Below are positions 1 to 11,966 of a stretch of 64,000 nucleotides of DNA, one piece after another; the stretch's first letter is position 1; every line of letters begins with the position of its first letter. The translations under genes and the position numbers were made by a program. The stretch spans positions 682,001-746,000 of the forward strand of contig JAPZUD010000001.1 in NCBI GenBank assembly GCA_027533425.1, read 5' to 3'. Below the pieces are notes generated by a model. The model was given only the letters and a program-made list of their open reading frames with translations. It had not been told where the DNA came from and made no database searches. This DNA comes from Beijerinckiaceae bacterium (lineage in GTDB: Bacteria > Pseudomonadota > Alphaproteobacteria > Rhizobiales > Beijerinckiaceae).

Positions 1-2700
1 ATCGTGGAAATGCAGCCCGGTCGTCGGCTCGTCGAGGATATAGAGCGTCCGCCCGGTCGAGCGACGCGACAATTCCTTCGAGAGCTTCACCCGCTGCGCC
101 TCGCCACCTGACAAGGTCGTGGCCTGCTGGCCCACCTTGACATAGCCGAGGCCGACGCGCGCCAGCGTCTCCATCTTCTCGCGGATCGACGGCACCGACT
201 TGAACAGGTCCGCAGCCTCCTCGACCGTCATGTCCAGGACATCGGCGATCGACTTGTCGCGGAACTTCACCTCCAGCGTCTCGCGGTCATAGCGCTTGCC
301 CTTGCAGACATCGCAGGTGACATAGACATCCGGCAGGAAATGCATCTCGATCTTGACGACGCCATCGCCCTGGCAGGCCTCGCAACGGCCGCCCTTGACG
401 TTGAAGGAGAACCGCCCGGCGGAATAGCCGCGCGCCTTCGCTTCCGGCAGGTTGGTGAACCATTCCCGGATCGGCGTGAAGGCGCCGGTATAGGTGGCAG
501 GATTCGAGCGCGGCGTCCGGCCGATCGGCGACTGGTCGATATCGATGACCTTGTCGAGCAGCTCGAGCCCCTCGATCCGGTCGAACGGGGCCGGGTGGTC
601 CATCGCCCCGTTGAGACGGCGGGCCACGGCCTTGTACAGGGTCTCGATGACGAGGGTTGATTTCCCGCCGCCTGAAACCCCGGTCACGCAGGTGAAAAGC
701 CCCAGCGGGATATCGACGTTGACCTGCTTGAGATTGTTGCCACGCGCACCGACCAGCCTGAGCATGCGGGCTTTCTGCGGCGCGCGGCGCTTGGCCGGCA
801 CCGGCACCTGCTTGCGCCCAGTCAGATAATCGCCCGTCAGCGATTTCGGATGTGCCATCACCTCGGCCGGCGTACCCTGCGCGATGATGCGCCCACCATG
901 GATGCCGGCACCCGGGCCGATATCGACGACGTAATCCGCCTCGCGGATCGCATCCTCGTCATGCTCGACCACGATCACCGAATTGCCGAGATCGCGCAGC
1001 CGCTTGAGCGTGCCGAGCAGCCGTTCGTTATCGCGCTGGTGCAAGCCGATCGACGGCTCGTCAAGCACATAGAGCACGCCGGTCAGGCCGGAGCCGATCT
1101 GCGAGGCCAGCCGGATTCGTTGGCTTTCCCCGCCCGAAAGCGAGCCGGATCCCCGCGACAGGGTGAGATAATCAAGCCCGACATCATTGAGGAAGCGCAA
1201 CCGGTCGCGGATCTCCTTGAGCACGCGGCCGGCAATCTCGTTCTGCTTCGGCGTCAGGCTGCCCGGCAGGCTCTCGTACCAGAGCCCGGCATCCCGCACG
1301 GAGAGCTGCGCGATCTCGCCAATATGCTTGCCGGCGATCTTGACCGCCAAAGCCTCGGGCTTGAGCCGGTGGCCATCGCATTCCGAGCAGGGCGTTTCGG
1401 ACATGTAGCGCTGGATTTCCTCGCGGGACCAGTCGCTCTCGGTTTCCTTGTAGCGGCGCTCGAGATTGGTGATGATTCCCTCGAACGGCTTCCTGACCTC
1501 GTAGGCACGCGTGCCGTCGCTGTAGGCGAAGCGGATCGGTTCCTCGCCGGAGCCGTACAGCATGACCAGCTTGACGCTGTCTGGCAGGTCCTTCCAGGGC
1601 TTGGTCATCGAGAAGCCGTAATGCGCCGCAAGCGCTTCCAGCGTCTGGCCGTAATAGGGCGACGAGGATTTGGCCCAGGGCGCGATGGCGCCCTTCTTCA
1701 GGCTCAGGCTCTCTTCCGGCACGATCAGCCCGGCATCGACTCGCATCTCGTGGCCGATCCCGCCGCAGGAGGGGCAGGCGCCGAACGGATTGTTGAACGA
1801 GAAGAGCCGTGGCTCGATCTCGGAAATGGTGAAGCCGGAAACCGGGCAGGCGAATTTCGACGAGAAGGTCATGCGGCGCGGCTGACCGTTCTCGTCCTTT
1901 TCATCCGCCCATTCGAGGATGGCGATGCCATCGGCCATGTCCAGCGCGGCCTCGAACCCCTCCGCCAGCCGCGACCCGATATCCGGCCGGACGACGATCC
2001 GGTCGATGACGATATCGATATCGTGCTTGAGCTTCTTGTCGAGGGCGGGCGCCTCGGCCAGTTCGTGATACTGGCCGTCGATCTTCGCGCGCTGGTAGCC
2101 GCGCTTGAGGAAATCGGCCAGCTCCTTGCGATATTCACCCTTCCGGCCGCGAATGACCGGCGCGAGCAGGTAGGCGCGCGTCTTCTCCGGCAGGGCCAGC
2201 ACCCGGTCGACCATCTGGCTGACGGTCTGGCTCTCGATCGGCAGGCCGGTAGCCGGGGAATAGGGCACGCCGACGCGCGCCCAGAGCAGGCGCATGTAAT
2301 CATAGATCTCGGTGACGGTGCCGACCGTCGAGCGCGGATTGCGCGAGGTTGTCTTCTGCTCGATCGAGATGGCTGGCGAAAGCCCGTCAATCTGATCGAC
2401 ATCGGGCTTCTGCATCATCTCGAGGAATTGCCGCGCATAGGCCGAGAGACTCTCGACATAGCGGCGCTGCCCCTCGGCATAGATCGTATCGAAAGCGAGC
2501 GACGACTTGCCGGAGCCCGACAGCCCGGTGAAGACCACCAGCTTGTCGCGTGGAATGACGAGATCGACATTCTTGAGATTGTGCTCGCGCGCCCCGCGGA
2601 TCGCGATCACGCGCTCCCCCGGAAAGCTCAGGGCAACTTCGTCGAAAAGGGCTTCGACCTGCGCCGCTTCCCGGCGGCGGGCGGATTTCGCTTGCGTCAT
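1..2700 (-). CDS. uvrA: UvrABC excinuclease subunit A (C-terminus cut off by window edge)
   Basis: DNA damage-recognition ATPase of nucleotide excision repair; it loads UvrB at lesions in the cytoplasm. About 900 residues are visible from the ATG at 2700 ([13 protein letters not shown]...), out of roughly 960 in the family; the 3' end lies beyond position 1. Seen in order: first Walker A (GLSGSGKSS), zinc-binding CPVSG/CPSCGG region, first ABC signature ([15 protein letters not shown]), Walker B ([13 protein letters not shown]), second Walker A (GVSGGGKST), second zinc module ([15 protein letters not shown]), second signature ([16 protein letters not shown]) and second Walker B ([13 protein letters not shown]). 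The duplicated ABC layout is diagnostic. A direct-repeat LexA box lies 132 bp upstream, which fits SOS induction. The identification is secure. Confidence 0.97.
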   Translation of the reverse strand, partial: MTQAKSARRREAAQVEALFDEVALSFPGERVIAIRGAREHNLKNVDLVIPRDKLVVFTGLSGSGKSSLAFDTIYAEGQRRYVESLSAYARQFLEMMQKPDVDQIDGLSPAISIEQKTTSRNPRSTVGTVTEIYDYMRLLWARVGVPYSPATGLPIESQTVSQMVDRVLALPEKTRAYLLAPVIRGRKGEYRKELADFLKRGYQRAKIDGQYHELAEAPALDKKLKHDIDIVIDRIVVRPDIGSRLAEGFEAALDMADGIAILEWADEKDENGQPRRMTFSSKFACPVSGFTISEIEPRLFSFNNPFGACPSCGGIGHEMRVDAGLIVPEESLSLKKGAIAPWAKSSSPYYGQTLEALAAHYGFSMTKPWKDLPDSVKLVMLYGSGEEPIRFAYSDGTRAYEVRKPFEGIITNLERRYKETESDWSREEIQRYMSETPCSECDGHRLKPEALAVKIAGKHIGEIAQLSVRDAGLWYESLPGSLTPKQNEIAGRVLKEIRDRLRFLNDVGLDYLTLSRGSGSLSGGESQRIRLASQIGSGLTGVLYVLDEPSIGLHQRDNERLLGTLKRLRDLGNSVIVVEHDEDAIREADYVVDIGPGAGIHGGRIIAQGTPAEVMAHPKSLTGDYLTGRKQVPVPAKRRAPQKARMLRLVGARGNNLKQVNVDIPLGLFTCVTGVSGGGKSTLVIETLYKAVARRLNGAMDHPAPFDRIEGLELLDKVIDIDQSPIGRTPRSNPATYTGAFTPIREWFTNLPEAKARGYSAGRFSFNVKGGRCEACQGDGVVKIEMHFLPDVYVTCDVCKGKRYDRETLEVKFRDKSIADVLDMTVEEAADLFKSVPSIREKMETLARVGLGYVKVGQQATTLSGGEAQRVKLSKELSRRSTGRTLYILDEPTTGLHFHD

Positions 2701-2831
2701 GACAAACCGGTTAGGGAGAGGGCTGTTCCTGCTCAAGTAAGGCGCGGGGCAGGGGGCTTCAACCGGCAATCGTCATTCCCGGCCACGCATTCCTGTAAAA
2801 CAACCCTTGCACAGGCCGGGGGATCCGTCTA

Positions 2832-2846
2832 GAACAAAAAGCGAAC
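2832..2846 (-). promoter_or_regulatory. Putative LexA (SOS) box upstream of uvrA
   Basis: On the minus strand this reads GTTC-GCTTTTT-GTTC, an exact match to the alphaproteobacterial direct-repeat LexA motif GTTC-N7-GTTC. It sits 132 bp upstream of the uvrA start. An 8-base fixed motif is expected about twice by chance in 64 kb over both strands, so the support comes mainly from its position in front of a classical SOS gene and from the presence of lexA in this window. Confidence 0.7.
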
Positions 2847-2854
2847 AAAATCAC

Positions 2855-2883
2855 GGATTGCTGACATATCCTGTCAGCAATCC
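2855..2883 (-). terminator. Intrinsic terminator of the small secreted-protein gene
   Basis: A perfect 12-bp inverted repeat (GGATTGCTGACA / TGTCAGCAATCC) with a 5-nt loop starts 12 bp beyond the stop codon of the gene ending at 2895. Read on the minus strand it is followed by a T-rich stretch (GTGATTTTGTT). It separates that gene from the uvrA promoter region. Confidence 0.75.
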
Positions 2884-2894
2884 CGCGAGACGCG

Positions 2895-3188
2895 TCAGGA
2901 GGCGCCGATCGGAGCCCAGAAACAGGCTGGCCGGCCGGGAATGGCGATCAGCTTTCCCTTGCCGTCCTCATGCCGGCAGATATGGAACCGCCCATCGGGA
3001 GAAGGTCGGGCCTCCCTGTGGCCGATGAAGGTTCCGTCAAGGAGCATCCAGCCCCCGGTGGTGGACTTCACCTGCTCCACCGCCACGGGGTAGCAATCGC
3101 GGTCGGAGCAGCATTCGTAAGGGTACCAGCTATGGGCAAGGGCGGCAGTCGGAACAAGCAACACGAGAAGAGCAGAACCAAGCTTCAT
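2895..3188 (-). CDS. Small secreted cysteine-rich protein, function unknown
   Basis: A 97-residue protein with a clear Sec signal peptide (MKLGSALLVLLVPTAALA, cleavage near residue 19), followed by a mature part starting HSWYPYECCSDRDCYPV. Paired cysteines (CC, C) near the mature N-terminus and two later ones (HICRH, PACFW) suggest a small disulfide-stabilised periplasmic or secreted protein. Proteins with this HSWYPxECCSxxDC start are familiar to me from Hyphomicrobiales genomes as conserved hypotheticals, but I know of no assigned function. It lies between uvrA and ssb, is transcribed with uvrA's orientation, and is closed by its own strong terminator, so it is a separate unit. Codon use looks like that of its neighbours. 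Coding status is likely; the role is unknown. Confidence 0.75.
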   Translation of the reverse strand: MKLGSALLVLLVPTAALAHSWYPYECCSDRDCYPVAVEQVKSTTGGWMLLDGTFIGHREARPSPDGRFHICRHEDGKGKLIAIPGRPACFWAPIGAS

Positions 3189-3294
3189 CAGAACCTCCAG
3201 GGCGCTTGACGTTCAAGACAACGGCAGGACGTGCGGCGCGCGGGGTGCACGCCGTGGAGACAGCTTCACTTCGTCTTCTGATTGTTGGGGGAGC

Positions 3295-3371
3295 CTGCCG
3301 TGAAAAAGGCAAAGCGACGGCAGCCCACCATTGGGACAGGCTATGGGACAGATGGTTAATTTTTTGTTTTC
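3295..3371 (+). ncRNA. Possible small RNA or structured leader (weak)
   Basis: The 294-bp gap between the secreted-protein gene and ssb holds two stem candidates on the plus strand: CTGCCGT (3295-3301) with ACGGCAG (3317-3323), then ACCAT (3327-3331) with ATGGT (3352-3356) followed by TAATTTTTTG. The second stem is short, but the T-run is typical of an intrinsic terminator, and no plus-strand gene lies upstream. This could be a short RNA or an early terminator in the ssb leader. Sequence alone cannot decide. Confidence 0.2.
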
Positions 3372-3482
3372 GCCCTCATGCAGGGGCGCTGTGGACAAGG
3401 ACAACGACCTTCTGTCCCCGGACGCGGCACCTCACTAAGGTGCGACGGAATTGGATGGAACGGCAGCATTCGGGAGCAGGCC

Positions 3483-3983
3483 ATGGCCGGTAGCGTGAAC
3501 AAGGTAATCCTCGTGGGGAATCTCGGGCGGGACCCGGAAACCCGCCGCCTGGCCAATGGCGACCCGGTGGTCAATCTCCGGATCGCCACCTCGGAAAGCT
3601 GGCGCGACAAGCAGTCGGGCGAGCGCCGCGAAAAAACGGAATGGCATTCCGTCGTGATCTTCAACGAGAACCTCGCCAAGGTCGCGGAGCAATATCTGCG
3701 CAAGGGCTCGAAGGTCTATGTCGAGGGCCAGCTCCAGACCCGCGAATGGCAGGACAAGGACGGCCAGAAGCGCTACTCGACCGAGATCGTCCTGCAGCGC
3801 TATCGCGGCGAATTGACCCTGCTCGACGGGCGTGAGGGCGGTGGCAGCGCCCCGCGCGAGGTCGACGATATGGGCGGCGGCTATTCCGCCCCGCGCATGG
3901 GCAGCGGTGGCGGTGGCGGTGGCGGAGCACGGCCGTCCGGAGGCGGCGGTCGGCCGGATATGGATGACGATATTCCGTTCTGA
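3483..3983 (+). CDS. ssb: Single-stranded DNA-binding protein
   Basis: A 166-residue SSB that binds single-stranded DNA as a tetramer in replication, recombination and repair. The N-terminal OB fold (residues about 3-110) starts [19 protein letters not shown] and includes the [10 protein letters not shown] and [16 protein letters not shown] segments. A Gly-rich, disordered linker (residues about 115-158) follows, and the protein ends in the conserved acidic tip MDDDIPF, which recruits partner proteins. The ATG at 3483 was chosen because it begins the canonical SSB N-terminus; open frame extends further upstream but does not match the family. uvrA and ssb neighbour each other divergently in many Alphaproteobacteria; here a small secreted-protein gene lies between them. 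I see no LexA box directly in front of ssb. Confidence 0.96.
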   Translation: MAGSVNKVILVGNLGRDPETRRLANGDPVVNLRIATSESWRDKQSGERREKTEWHSVVIFNENLAKVAEQYLRKGSKVYVEGQLQTREWQDKDGQKRYSTEIVLQRYRGELTLLDGREGGGSAPREVDDMGGGYSAPRMGSGGGGGGGARPSGGGGRPDMDDDIPF

Positions 3984-4034
3984 TCCGGCAGGAACCGTTC
4001 GTTCTTCCGCCGGCATGGGCCGGGAACCAAAACG

Positions 4035-4098
4035 AAACCCGCCCTGCAGGGACAGAGCGGGTTTCTGGGGCTGATCCGGCCCGCCACGGGCCGGATCA
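4035..4098. terminator. Two hairpins in the convergent ssb / sulfurtransferase gap
   Basis: Hairpin 1 pairs AAACCCGC (4035-4042) with GCGGGTTT (4057-4064); on the minus strand it is followed by CGTTTTGGTT, so it can end the sulfurtransferase transcript. Hairpin 2 is a 12-bp stem (4072-4083 with 4087-4098) around a 3-nt loop and can serve either strand. Both lie between two convergent genes, as expected of terminators. Confidence 0.6.
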
Positions 4099-4119
4099 AG
4101 ATGTCTATGGCACCCGACG

Positions 4120-5067
4120 TTACGAACCCGAGCCGGGACTTTTCTCGACCGGGCCTTTTTTCTCGAGCGAGTATTCGAGCATGGAGCCGTCATAGAGCTT
4201 CACGCCCGGCAGGTTGAGCACTTCGCTCATCACGAACCAGTCAGTCGCCGCCCAGTGGCCGGTATTGCAATAGGCGATCGCTCCGCCGGCACCGGACGAC
4301 GCGGCGCTGAATTCGCGGGCGAGCGATGCCTTGTCCTTCAGGCGGTTATCGGCGGTGAAGGCGCGGGCATGCGGAATATTGACGGCGCCGGGAATATGGC
4401 CGGCCACCGGGATGGCCTTGTGCTTTTCCTTGCCGCTGAAAAACGTCTCCGGCCGGCTGTCGACCAGCACCGTGCCGGTTTCACGCGCCTTCAGCACGTC
4501 CCCCAGCCGGGCGCGCAGGCTTTCGTCCGGGCGCGCTTCATAGATTGCGGGAACCGGCGCGGAATCACCGGTGGCCACCGGGCGGGCCTTGTCATCGGTC
4601 CAACCCCTGTAGCCGCCATCGAGAATGGCGACCGAGGCATGCCCCATGGCCTTGAACGACCAGTAGACACGCGCGGCCGCGCCGAAGCTGCTGCTGTCCG
4701 TGCCTTCATGCACGATCACCACGTCGGTTTCCGGCGCGATACCGAGATCGCCGGCCAAAGCCTCGAACTGCGCCGGCTCCGGCAGGTAGAGCGAGGTATT
4801 CTCGCGCGGCAGGCGCCAGCTGGCATGGGCGTAATCGGCATGAACGGCACCCGGCACATGGCCGGCCTGGAACAGGGCGCGACCCTTCTCGCGCGTCTCG
4901 CCGGAGCGGATATCGACGACCACGAGATTCCGGTCGCCGAGGCGGGCGGAAAGGCCACCGGCATCGATCAGGCCGCGCAACGGCGTGCCAGCCAGAGCGG
5001 CGGGCAGCGGTGCCAGCAGGGCGCCGGCAACAAGGGAGGCCAGGACGAAGCGACGATCAAGGAACAT
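4120..5067 (-). CDS. Exported thiosulfate/3-mercaptopyruvate sulfurtransferase (two-domain rhodanese)
   Basis: A 315-residue tandem rhodanese that transfers sulfane sulfur from thiosulfate or mercaptopyruvate to thiophilic acceptors. A hydrophobic N-terminus (FVLASLVAGALLAPLPAALA) indicates Sec export, so it probably acts in the periplasm, unlike the cytosolic SseA type. Domain 1 (about 32-160) contains VVDIRSGETREKGRALFQAGHVPGA-like features; domain 2 (about 185-300) carries LVDSRPE and the active-site loop CNTGHWA with the catalytic Cys. The gene is divergent from the Lrp/AsnC regulator at 5245, 177 bp away, a layout that often reflects local control, though the sequence does not prove this. 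I see no nearby sulfur-oxidation cluster that would fix the substrate. Confidence 0.88.
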   Translation of the reverse strand: MFLDRRFVLASLVAGALLAPLPAALAGTPLRGLIDAGGLSARLGDRNLVVVDIRSGETREKGRALFQAGHVPGAVHADYAHASWRLPRENTSLYLPEPAQFEALAGDLGIAPETDVVIVHEGTDSSSFGAAARVYWSFKAMGHASVAILDGGYRGWTDDKARPVATGDSAPVPAIYEARPDESLRARLGDVLKARETGTVLVDSRPETFFSGKEKHKAIPVAGHIPGAVNIPHARAFTADNRLKDKASLAREFSAASSGAGGAIAYCNTGHWAATDWFVMSEVLNLPGVKLYDGSMLEYSLEKKGPVEKSPGSGS

Positions 5068-5244
5068 GAGGCGATCCTCTCGGGGCTAGTTCTGGCAGCC
5101 CTGCATGGAGATGATTTAGAAAAATCTTCTTCCATTGACAATCACAGCATTTGATATAGGGAAATCCTTCCAAATTCGGATCGGCTTCAGGAACGGTCGA
5201 CCGCTTCGGGGCAGAAGAAGCAAAAGGGTTTCTGGAGAGGCAGA

Positions 5245-5736
5245 ATGGATTCTTTCGATCGGGCGATCCTCTCGCTGATCCAGGCAGACGGCTCGCTTCC
5301 CCTGAACGAGATCGCGTCCCGCGTCGGCCTTTCGCCGACCCCGTGCTGGAACCGCATCCGCAAGATGGAGGAGACGGGCATCATTGCCCGCCGCGTCGCC
5401 GTCCTGGATGCCGCCAAACTTGGACTCGGCGTGACCATTTTCGTCTCGATCGAGACATCGGATCACTCCGAAGGCTGGCTCGCGCGGTTTGCCGAGGCCG
5501 TGAAGGACATGCCCGAGGTGGTCGATGTCTATCGCATGTCGGGCGATGTCGACTATATGATGCGCGTGGTTGTTCCGGGCATCGATGCCTATGACGATTT
5601 CTACCGCCGCCTGATCAAGGCGGTGCCGCTCAAGAACGTGACGTCGCGCTTCGCGATGGAAAAGATCAAGGCGACCACCGCCCTGCCGCTCGAGCAATCA
5701 CCGGTCTTCAAGGCCCGGAAGAAGACACTGAAATAG
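5245..5736 (+). CDS. Lrp/AsnC-family transcriptional regulator
   Basis: A 163-residue DNA-binding regulator. The N-terminal winged helix-turn-helix (residues about 4-60) has the hallmark FDRAILSLIQADGSLPLNEIA start and GLSPTPCWNRIRKMEE recognition helix. The C-terminal RAM domain (about 65-145) contains the ESxxxDY-like DVYRMSGDVDYMMRVV segment, which binds amino-acid effectors and drives oligomerisation. It is divergent from the exported sulfurtransferase and tail-to-tail with marC, 9 bp apart. Family members may act locally or globally; a role in controlling the divergent sulfurtransferase is an inference from position only. The Thr/Pro-Cys-Trp in the recognition helix is the usual form in this subfamily. 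The effector cannot be named. Confidence 0.92.
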   Translation: MDSFDRAILSLIQADGSLPLNEIASRVGLSPTPCWNRIRKMEETGIIARRVAVLDAAKLGLGVTIFVSIETSDHSEGWLARFAEAVKDMPEVVDVYRMSGDVDYMMRVVVPGIDAYDDFYRRLIKAVPLKNVTSRFAMEKIKATTALPLEQSPVFKARKKTLK

Positions 5737-5745
5737 GACGGCCGC

Positions 5746-6378
5746 TCAGCGGACGGCCTTGATCCCGTCAATCACGAACTGCACCGCCAGCGCAGCAAGG
5801 ATCACCCCGAGCAGGCGCGTCAGCACGAGATTGCCGGTCACGCCGAGAAGCTTCGACAGCCGGTCGGCAATCAGGAACACCAGCAGGCACGAGATCGAGA
5901 CCAGCGCGATCACCGCCACCAGCGCGCCGAGCTTCATGCCGTCACCGGCAGCCGAGCCCGCAATCAGCATCGTCGCGGTGATCGTGCCCGGCCCGGCCAT
6001 CAGTGGAATGGCCAGCGGGAAAGCGGCGATGTTGCGGATATGGTCCTCGTCGATGGCGGTGCGCGCCACATTGTTCTTCCGGCGCCCGCGCAGCTCGAAG
6101 ATCATCTCGAACGCAATCCAGAACAGGAGCAACCCGCCGGCGATCCGGAAAGCCGGGAAGCCAATGCCCAGCGCGCCGAGTACCGGTTGCCCGAAAAACG
6201 CGAACCCGAGCATGATCGCTCCGGCAATCAGCGTGGCCCGGACGGCAACATTCCGCCGCTCGGCCGGTGTCAGCCCGACAGTCAGGCTGAGAAAGATCGG
6301 CGCCAGACCCGGTGGATCGACCGTGACCATCAGCGTGGTCAGGGCGGCGAGAAAATACTCGGTGACCGCTGCACTCAT
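5746..6378 (-). CDS. MarC-family integral membrane protein
   Basis: A 210-residue inner-membrane protein with about six transmembrane segments, of the MarC/UPF0056 family. Family hallmarks are the N-terminal TVDPPGLAPIFLSLT segment, the central AFPLAIPLMAGPGTITATM motif and a C-terminal helix ending in RLLGVILAALAVQFVIDGI. Members have been proposed as transporters (one related protein, SnatA, takes up amino acids), but the substrate is unknown here. I place the start at the ATG at 6378 because GGGAG lies 6 nt upstream; an ATG two codons earlier has no properly spaced ribosome site, and the longer frame adds a non-family Cys/Lys-rich stretch. It is convergent with the Lrp/AsnC gene and divergent from the DUF2306 gene. 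Confidence 0.9.
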   Translation of the reverse strand: MSAAVTEYFLAALTTLMVTVDPPGLAPIFLSLTVGLTPAERRNVAVRATLIAGAIMLGFAFFGQPVLGALGIGFPAFRIAGGLLLFWIAFEMIFELRGRRKNNVARTAIDEDHIRNIAAFPLAIPLMAGPGTITATMLIAGSAAGDGMKLGALVAVIALVSISCLLVFLIADRLSKLLGVTGNLVLTRLLGVILAALAVQFVIDGIKAVR

Positions 6379-6459
6379 TGCCATCTCCCGCCTTGCCGGC
6401 GCTGAAAATCGATGTAAACAAAACTTACATTTCACACCCGGCGATCAGGATCGCGCGCG

Positions 6460-6861
6460 ATGACCCTAGCGCCTTTTTATGCTGCACCGCTCTTTGTCAA
6501 GCTCCACATTCTGGCTGCATTGCTGGTTGTCGGGCTCACGCCATTCCAGTTCGTCGGCTTCCGCAAGGGCAGTCCAGGCCATCGCCTGACGGGACGGCTC
6601 TGGCTTCTCGCCATGATCGCCGTGGCACTCACCTCGCTGACCATCGCCTCGCGGTTCCGATTTTCGTTGGCAGGGTTCGGCCTGATCCACTTGCTCTCCC
6701 TTCTTACGCTCGCCTCCTGCTACAGCGCATGGCACGCGGCGCGCGGCCATGCGGTCGAACGCCATCGCCAGATACTGATCGGGCTGACAGCGAGCTTTTT
6801 CATGGCGGGGGCCTTCACCTTCCTCCCGGGCAGGATCATGCACCGGATCGTGGCCGGGTGA
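6460..6861 (+). CDS. DUF2306-type small membrane protein
   Basis: A 133-residue protein with four hydrophobic helices: KLHILAALLVVGLTPFQF, RLWLLAMIAVALTSLTIA, LIHLLSLLTLASCYSAW and ILIGLTASFFMAGAFTF. The pattern of His residues close to helix ends (KLHILAA, GHRLTGR, GLIHLLS, VERHRQILI) and the HRLTGRLWL segment match the DUF2306 family, which has no firm function; some members are discussed as possible haem- or metal-binding membrane proteins because of those His residues. It is divergent from marC (82 bp apart) and 132 bp upstream of gyrA. No operon partner is evident. Coding status is well supported by the organised helices. Confidence 0.75.
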   Translation: MTLAPFYAAPLFVKLHILAALLVVGLTPFQFVGFRKGSPGHRLTGRLWLLAMIAVALTSLTIASRFRFSLAGFGLIHLLSLLTLASCYSAWHAARGHAVERHRQILIGLTASFFMAGAFTFLPGRIMHRIVAG

Positions 6862-6993
6862 GGGGGACTTATCCCCATGCCGCATTCGCATCTCGCCGCG
6901 GAATCGCCTAGAAGACGGCAGACAGGCATTTGTCAGGGCGCAGCCCGGACCGACCATGCCGAAGACCCGTTTCTCTGAACTTGGGAATCATCC

Positions 6994-9741
6994 TTGTCCG
7001 ACGACCAGAACGACAAAAAGCCCGGCCTTCCCTCCGGAGACGGCTCCGATATCCGTCCGATCTCGATCACGGACGAGATGAAGCGCTCCTATCTCGATTA
7101 CGCGATGAGCGTGATCGTGAGCCGCGCGCTGCCGGATGCCCGCGACGGGCTGAAGCCCGTGCATCGCCGCATTCTCTTCTCGATGCACGAGAACGGCTAC
7201 ACGCCGGAAAAGGCCTATCGCAAATCGGCCCGCGTCGTCGGTGACGTGATCGGTAAATACCACCCCCATGGCGACCAGTCGATCTACGACGCCATGGTCC
7301 GGATGGCGCAGGATTTTTCGATGCGCCTGATGCTGATCGACGGGCAGGGCAATTTCGGCTCGGTCGACGGCGATCCGCCGGCAGCCATGCGCTACACCGA
7401 ATCGCGCCTGTCCAAGCCGGCGGTGGCGCTACTCGAGGATCTGGACGAGGATACCGTCAATTTCCAGCCGAACTATGACGGCTCGGAGCACGAGCCGACG
7501 GTTCTGCCGGCGCGCTTCCCGAACCTGCTGGTCAACGGCGCGGGCGGCATTGCCGTCGGCATGGCCACGAACATTCCGCCGCACAATCTGGGCGAGGTGA
7601 TCAACGCCGCCCTGGCCCTGATGGCCAATCCGGAACTCGAGGTCGAGGACCTGAACGAGATCGTTCCCGGCCCGGATTTCCCGACCGGCGGCTACATCCT
7701 CGGCCGCTCGGGCATCCGCTCGGCCTATCATACCGGCCGCGGCTCGGTGGTCATGCGGGCCCGCGCGACGATCGAGGAGATCCGCAAGGATCGCGAGGCG
7801 ATCATCGTCAGCGAGATCCCCTATCAGGTCAACAAGGCCACGCTGATCGAGCGGATCGCCGAGCTTGTCCGCGAAAAGAAGCTCGAGGGCATTGCCGATC
7901 TGCGCGACGAGAGCGACCGGCAGGGCATGCGTATCGTCATCGAGCTGAAGCGCGATGCGGTGGGCGATGTCGTGCTCAATCAGCTCTACCGCTACACGGC
8001 GCTGCAATCGAGCTTCGGCGTCAACATGGTGGCGCTCAATGGCGGCCGGCCGGAACTGATGAACCTGAAGGACCTGCTCTCGGCCTTCATCGCCTTCCGC
8101 GAGGAGGTGATCAGCCGCCGGACCAAGTTCCGCCTCAACAAGGCGCGGGACCGGGCCCATGTCCTGGTCGGCCTCGCCATTGCGGTTGCCAATATCGACG
8201 AGGTGATCGCGACGATCCGCACCTCGCCGGACACCCCGACGGCGCGCGAGCGGCTGATGTCGCGCGACTGGCCGGCCGAGCAGGTGGCCTCGCTGATCGC
8301 GCTGATCGACGATCCGCTCCACCGCGTCACGGAAAGCGGCACCTACCGGCTCTCCGAACGCCAGGCCAATGCGATCCTCGAATTGCGCCTCAACCGGCTC
8401 ACGGCCCTCGGGCGTGAGGAAATCGCCGGTGAACTGGAAAAGATTGCTGCTGAAATCCGCGACTTCCTCGACATTCTCTCGTCGCGGGTGCGCATCCACG
8501 GCATCATCAGCGACGAGTTGACCCAGATCCGCGATGCCTTCGCCACGCCGCGTCGCACCGAGATCACGGATTCGGACTCCGATATGGAGGACGAGGACCT
8601 CATTGCCCGCGAGGACATGGTCGTTACCTTCTCGCATTCCGGCTATATCAAGCGGGTTCCGCTCTCGACCTACCGGGCCCAGAGGCGCGGCGGCAAGGGC
8701 CGTTCCGGCATGTCGACCCGCGACGAGGATTTCGTCTCGCGGCTCTTCGTCGCCTCGACGCATACGCCGATCCTGTTCTTCTCGTCGGCCGGGCAGGTCT
8801 ACAAGGAGAAGGTCTGGCGGCTGCCGATCGCGCCGCCGAATGGCCGCGGCAAGGCGCTGATCAACATGCTGCCGCTCGACAAGGACGAGCGTATCACCAC
8901 GATCATGCCATTGCCCGAGGATGAGACCACCTGGGATGCGCTCGACGTGATGTTCGCCACCGAATCCGGCAATGTCCGCCGCAACAAGCTGTCGGATTTC
9001 ATCCAGGTCAACCGAAACGGCAAGATCGCGATGAAACTCGACGAGGGCGACAAGATCGTCGATGTCGCCACCTGCTCGGAAGCCGATGACGTGCTGCTCA
9101 CCACCGCGCTCGGCCAGTGCATCCGCTTCTCGGTCGACGAGGTCCGCGTCTTCAAGGGCCGCGATTCCACCGGCGTCCGCGGGATCAATCTCGGCAGCAA
9201 GGATCGCGTGATCTCGCTCACCATCTTGCGCCATGCCGAGGCCTCCTCGGACGAGCGCGCCGCCTATCTCAAGATGCGCCGTGCCATGAATGGCGAGGTC
9301 GGTCCGGAAGAGGGCGCCGATGGCGAGACGGAGGCCAATGCCGGCTTCGCGCTGCCGAATGATCGCTATATCGAGATGAGTGCGCAGGAACAGTTCGTGC
9401 TTACCATTTCCGAGAATGGCTATGGCAAGCGCACATCGTCTTTCGAATACCGGATCACCGGGCGCGGCGGGAAGGGCATCGTGGCCATGGCCGTCAACGA
9501 GCGGAACGGCGATCTTGTCTCGTCCTTCCCCGTCGAGGAGACGGACCAGATCATGCTGGTCACCGATGGCGGCCAGCTCATCCGCTGCCCGGTCAACGGT
9601 ATCCGCGTGGCCGGCCGCGGCACGCAGGGCGTGATCGTGTTCGACACCGCCGATGGCGAGAAGGTTGTCTCGGTCGAGCGCGTCTCCGAGCCGGAAGGCG
9701 ATGAGGGCGAGGAAGCCGAGGGCGAGACCAACGAAGGCTGA
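6994..9741 (+). CDS. gyrA: DNA gyrase subunit A
   Basis: A 915-residue catalytic subunit of type II topoisomerase; with GyrB it introduces negative supercoils. Winged-helix/tower domains cover residues about 30-520, with the active-site tyrosine in [10 protein letters not shown] (around residue 132) and the quinolone-resistance region nearby ([20 protein letters not shown]). The GyrA box QRRGGKG lies in the first blade of the C-terminal beta-pinwheel (about 530-890), which separates GyrA from ParC. The C-terminus is acidic ([15 protein letters not shown]), as in many GyrA proteins. Translation starts at a TTG codon; GGGA upstream is a reasonable ribosome site and the N-terminal [10 protein letters not shown] stretch is ordinary. 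The resistance-relevant positions read GDQSIYDA, i.e. Ser and Asp, the usual sensitive-type residues. Confidence 0.97.
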   Translation: MSDDQNDKKPGLPSGDGSDIRPISITDEMKRSYLDYAMSVIVSRALPDARDGLKPVHRRILFSMHENGYTPEKAYRKSARVVGDVIGKYHPHGDQSIYDAMVRMAQDFSMRLMLIDGQGNFGSVDGDPPAAMRYTESRLSKPAVALLEDLDEDTVNFQPNYDGSEHEPTVLPARFPNLLVNGAGGIAVGMATNIPPHNLGEVINAALALMANPELEVEDLNEIVPGPDFPTGGYILGRSGIRSAYHTGRGSVVMRARATIEEIRKDREAIIVSEIPYQVNKATLIERIAELVREKKLEGIADLRDESDRQGMRIVIELKRDAVGDVVLNQLYRYTALQSSFGVNMVALNGGRPELMNLKDLLSAFIAFREEVISRRTKFRLNKARDRAHVLVGLAIAVANIDEVIATIRTSPDTPTARERLMSRDWPAEQVASLIALIDDPLHRVTESGTYRLSERQANAILELRLNRLTALGREEIAGELEKIAAEIRDFLDILSSRVRIHGIISDELTQIRDAFATPRRTEITDSDSDMEDEDLIAREDMVVTFSHSGYIKRVPLSTYRAQRRGGKGRSGMSTRDEDFVSRLFVASTHTPILFFSSAGQVYKEKVWRLPIAPPNGRGKALINMLPLDKDERITTIMPLPEDETTWDALDVMFATESGNVRRNKLSDFIQVNRNGKIAMKLDEGDKIVDVATCSEADDVLLTTALGQCIRFSVDEVRVFKGRDSTGVRGINLGSKDRVISLTILRHAEASSDERAAYLKMRRAMNGEVGPEEGADGETEANAGFALPNDRYIEMSAQEQFVLTISENGYGKRTSSFEYRITGRGGKGIVAMAVNERNGDLVSSFPVEETDQIMLVTDGGQLIRCPVNGIRVAGRGTQGVIVFDTADGEKVVSVERVSEPEGDEGEEAEGETNEG

Positions 9742-9784
9742 GGGCCCTTGCCCCGGCCACGAAATCCGATAAGCTTTTGTCATC

Positions 9785-11895
<2,111 letters not shown>

Positions 11896-11966
11896 CCGCG
11901 CCGGAGGGGCTGGCCTTTTGCCGTGAAATGCGGCAAGGGCATGCCCCACCAGTCGGGGAGACAGGA

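Noticed and set aside
850-2832. Long open frame (660 codons) antisense to uvrA
   Set aside because: High-GC codon bias opens long antisense frames; the real gene is uvrA with all ABC motifs. The same applies to long antisense frames in gyrA (7429-9783), thiC and soxA (24701-27796).
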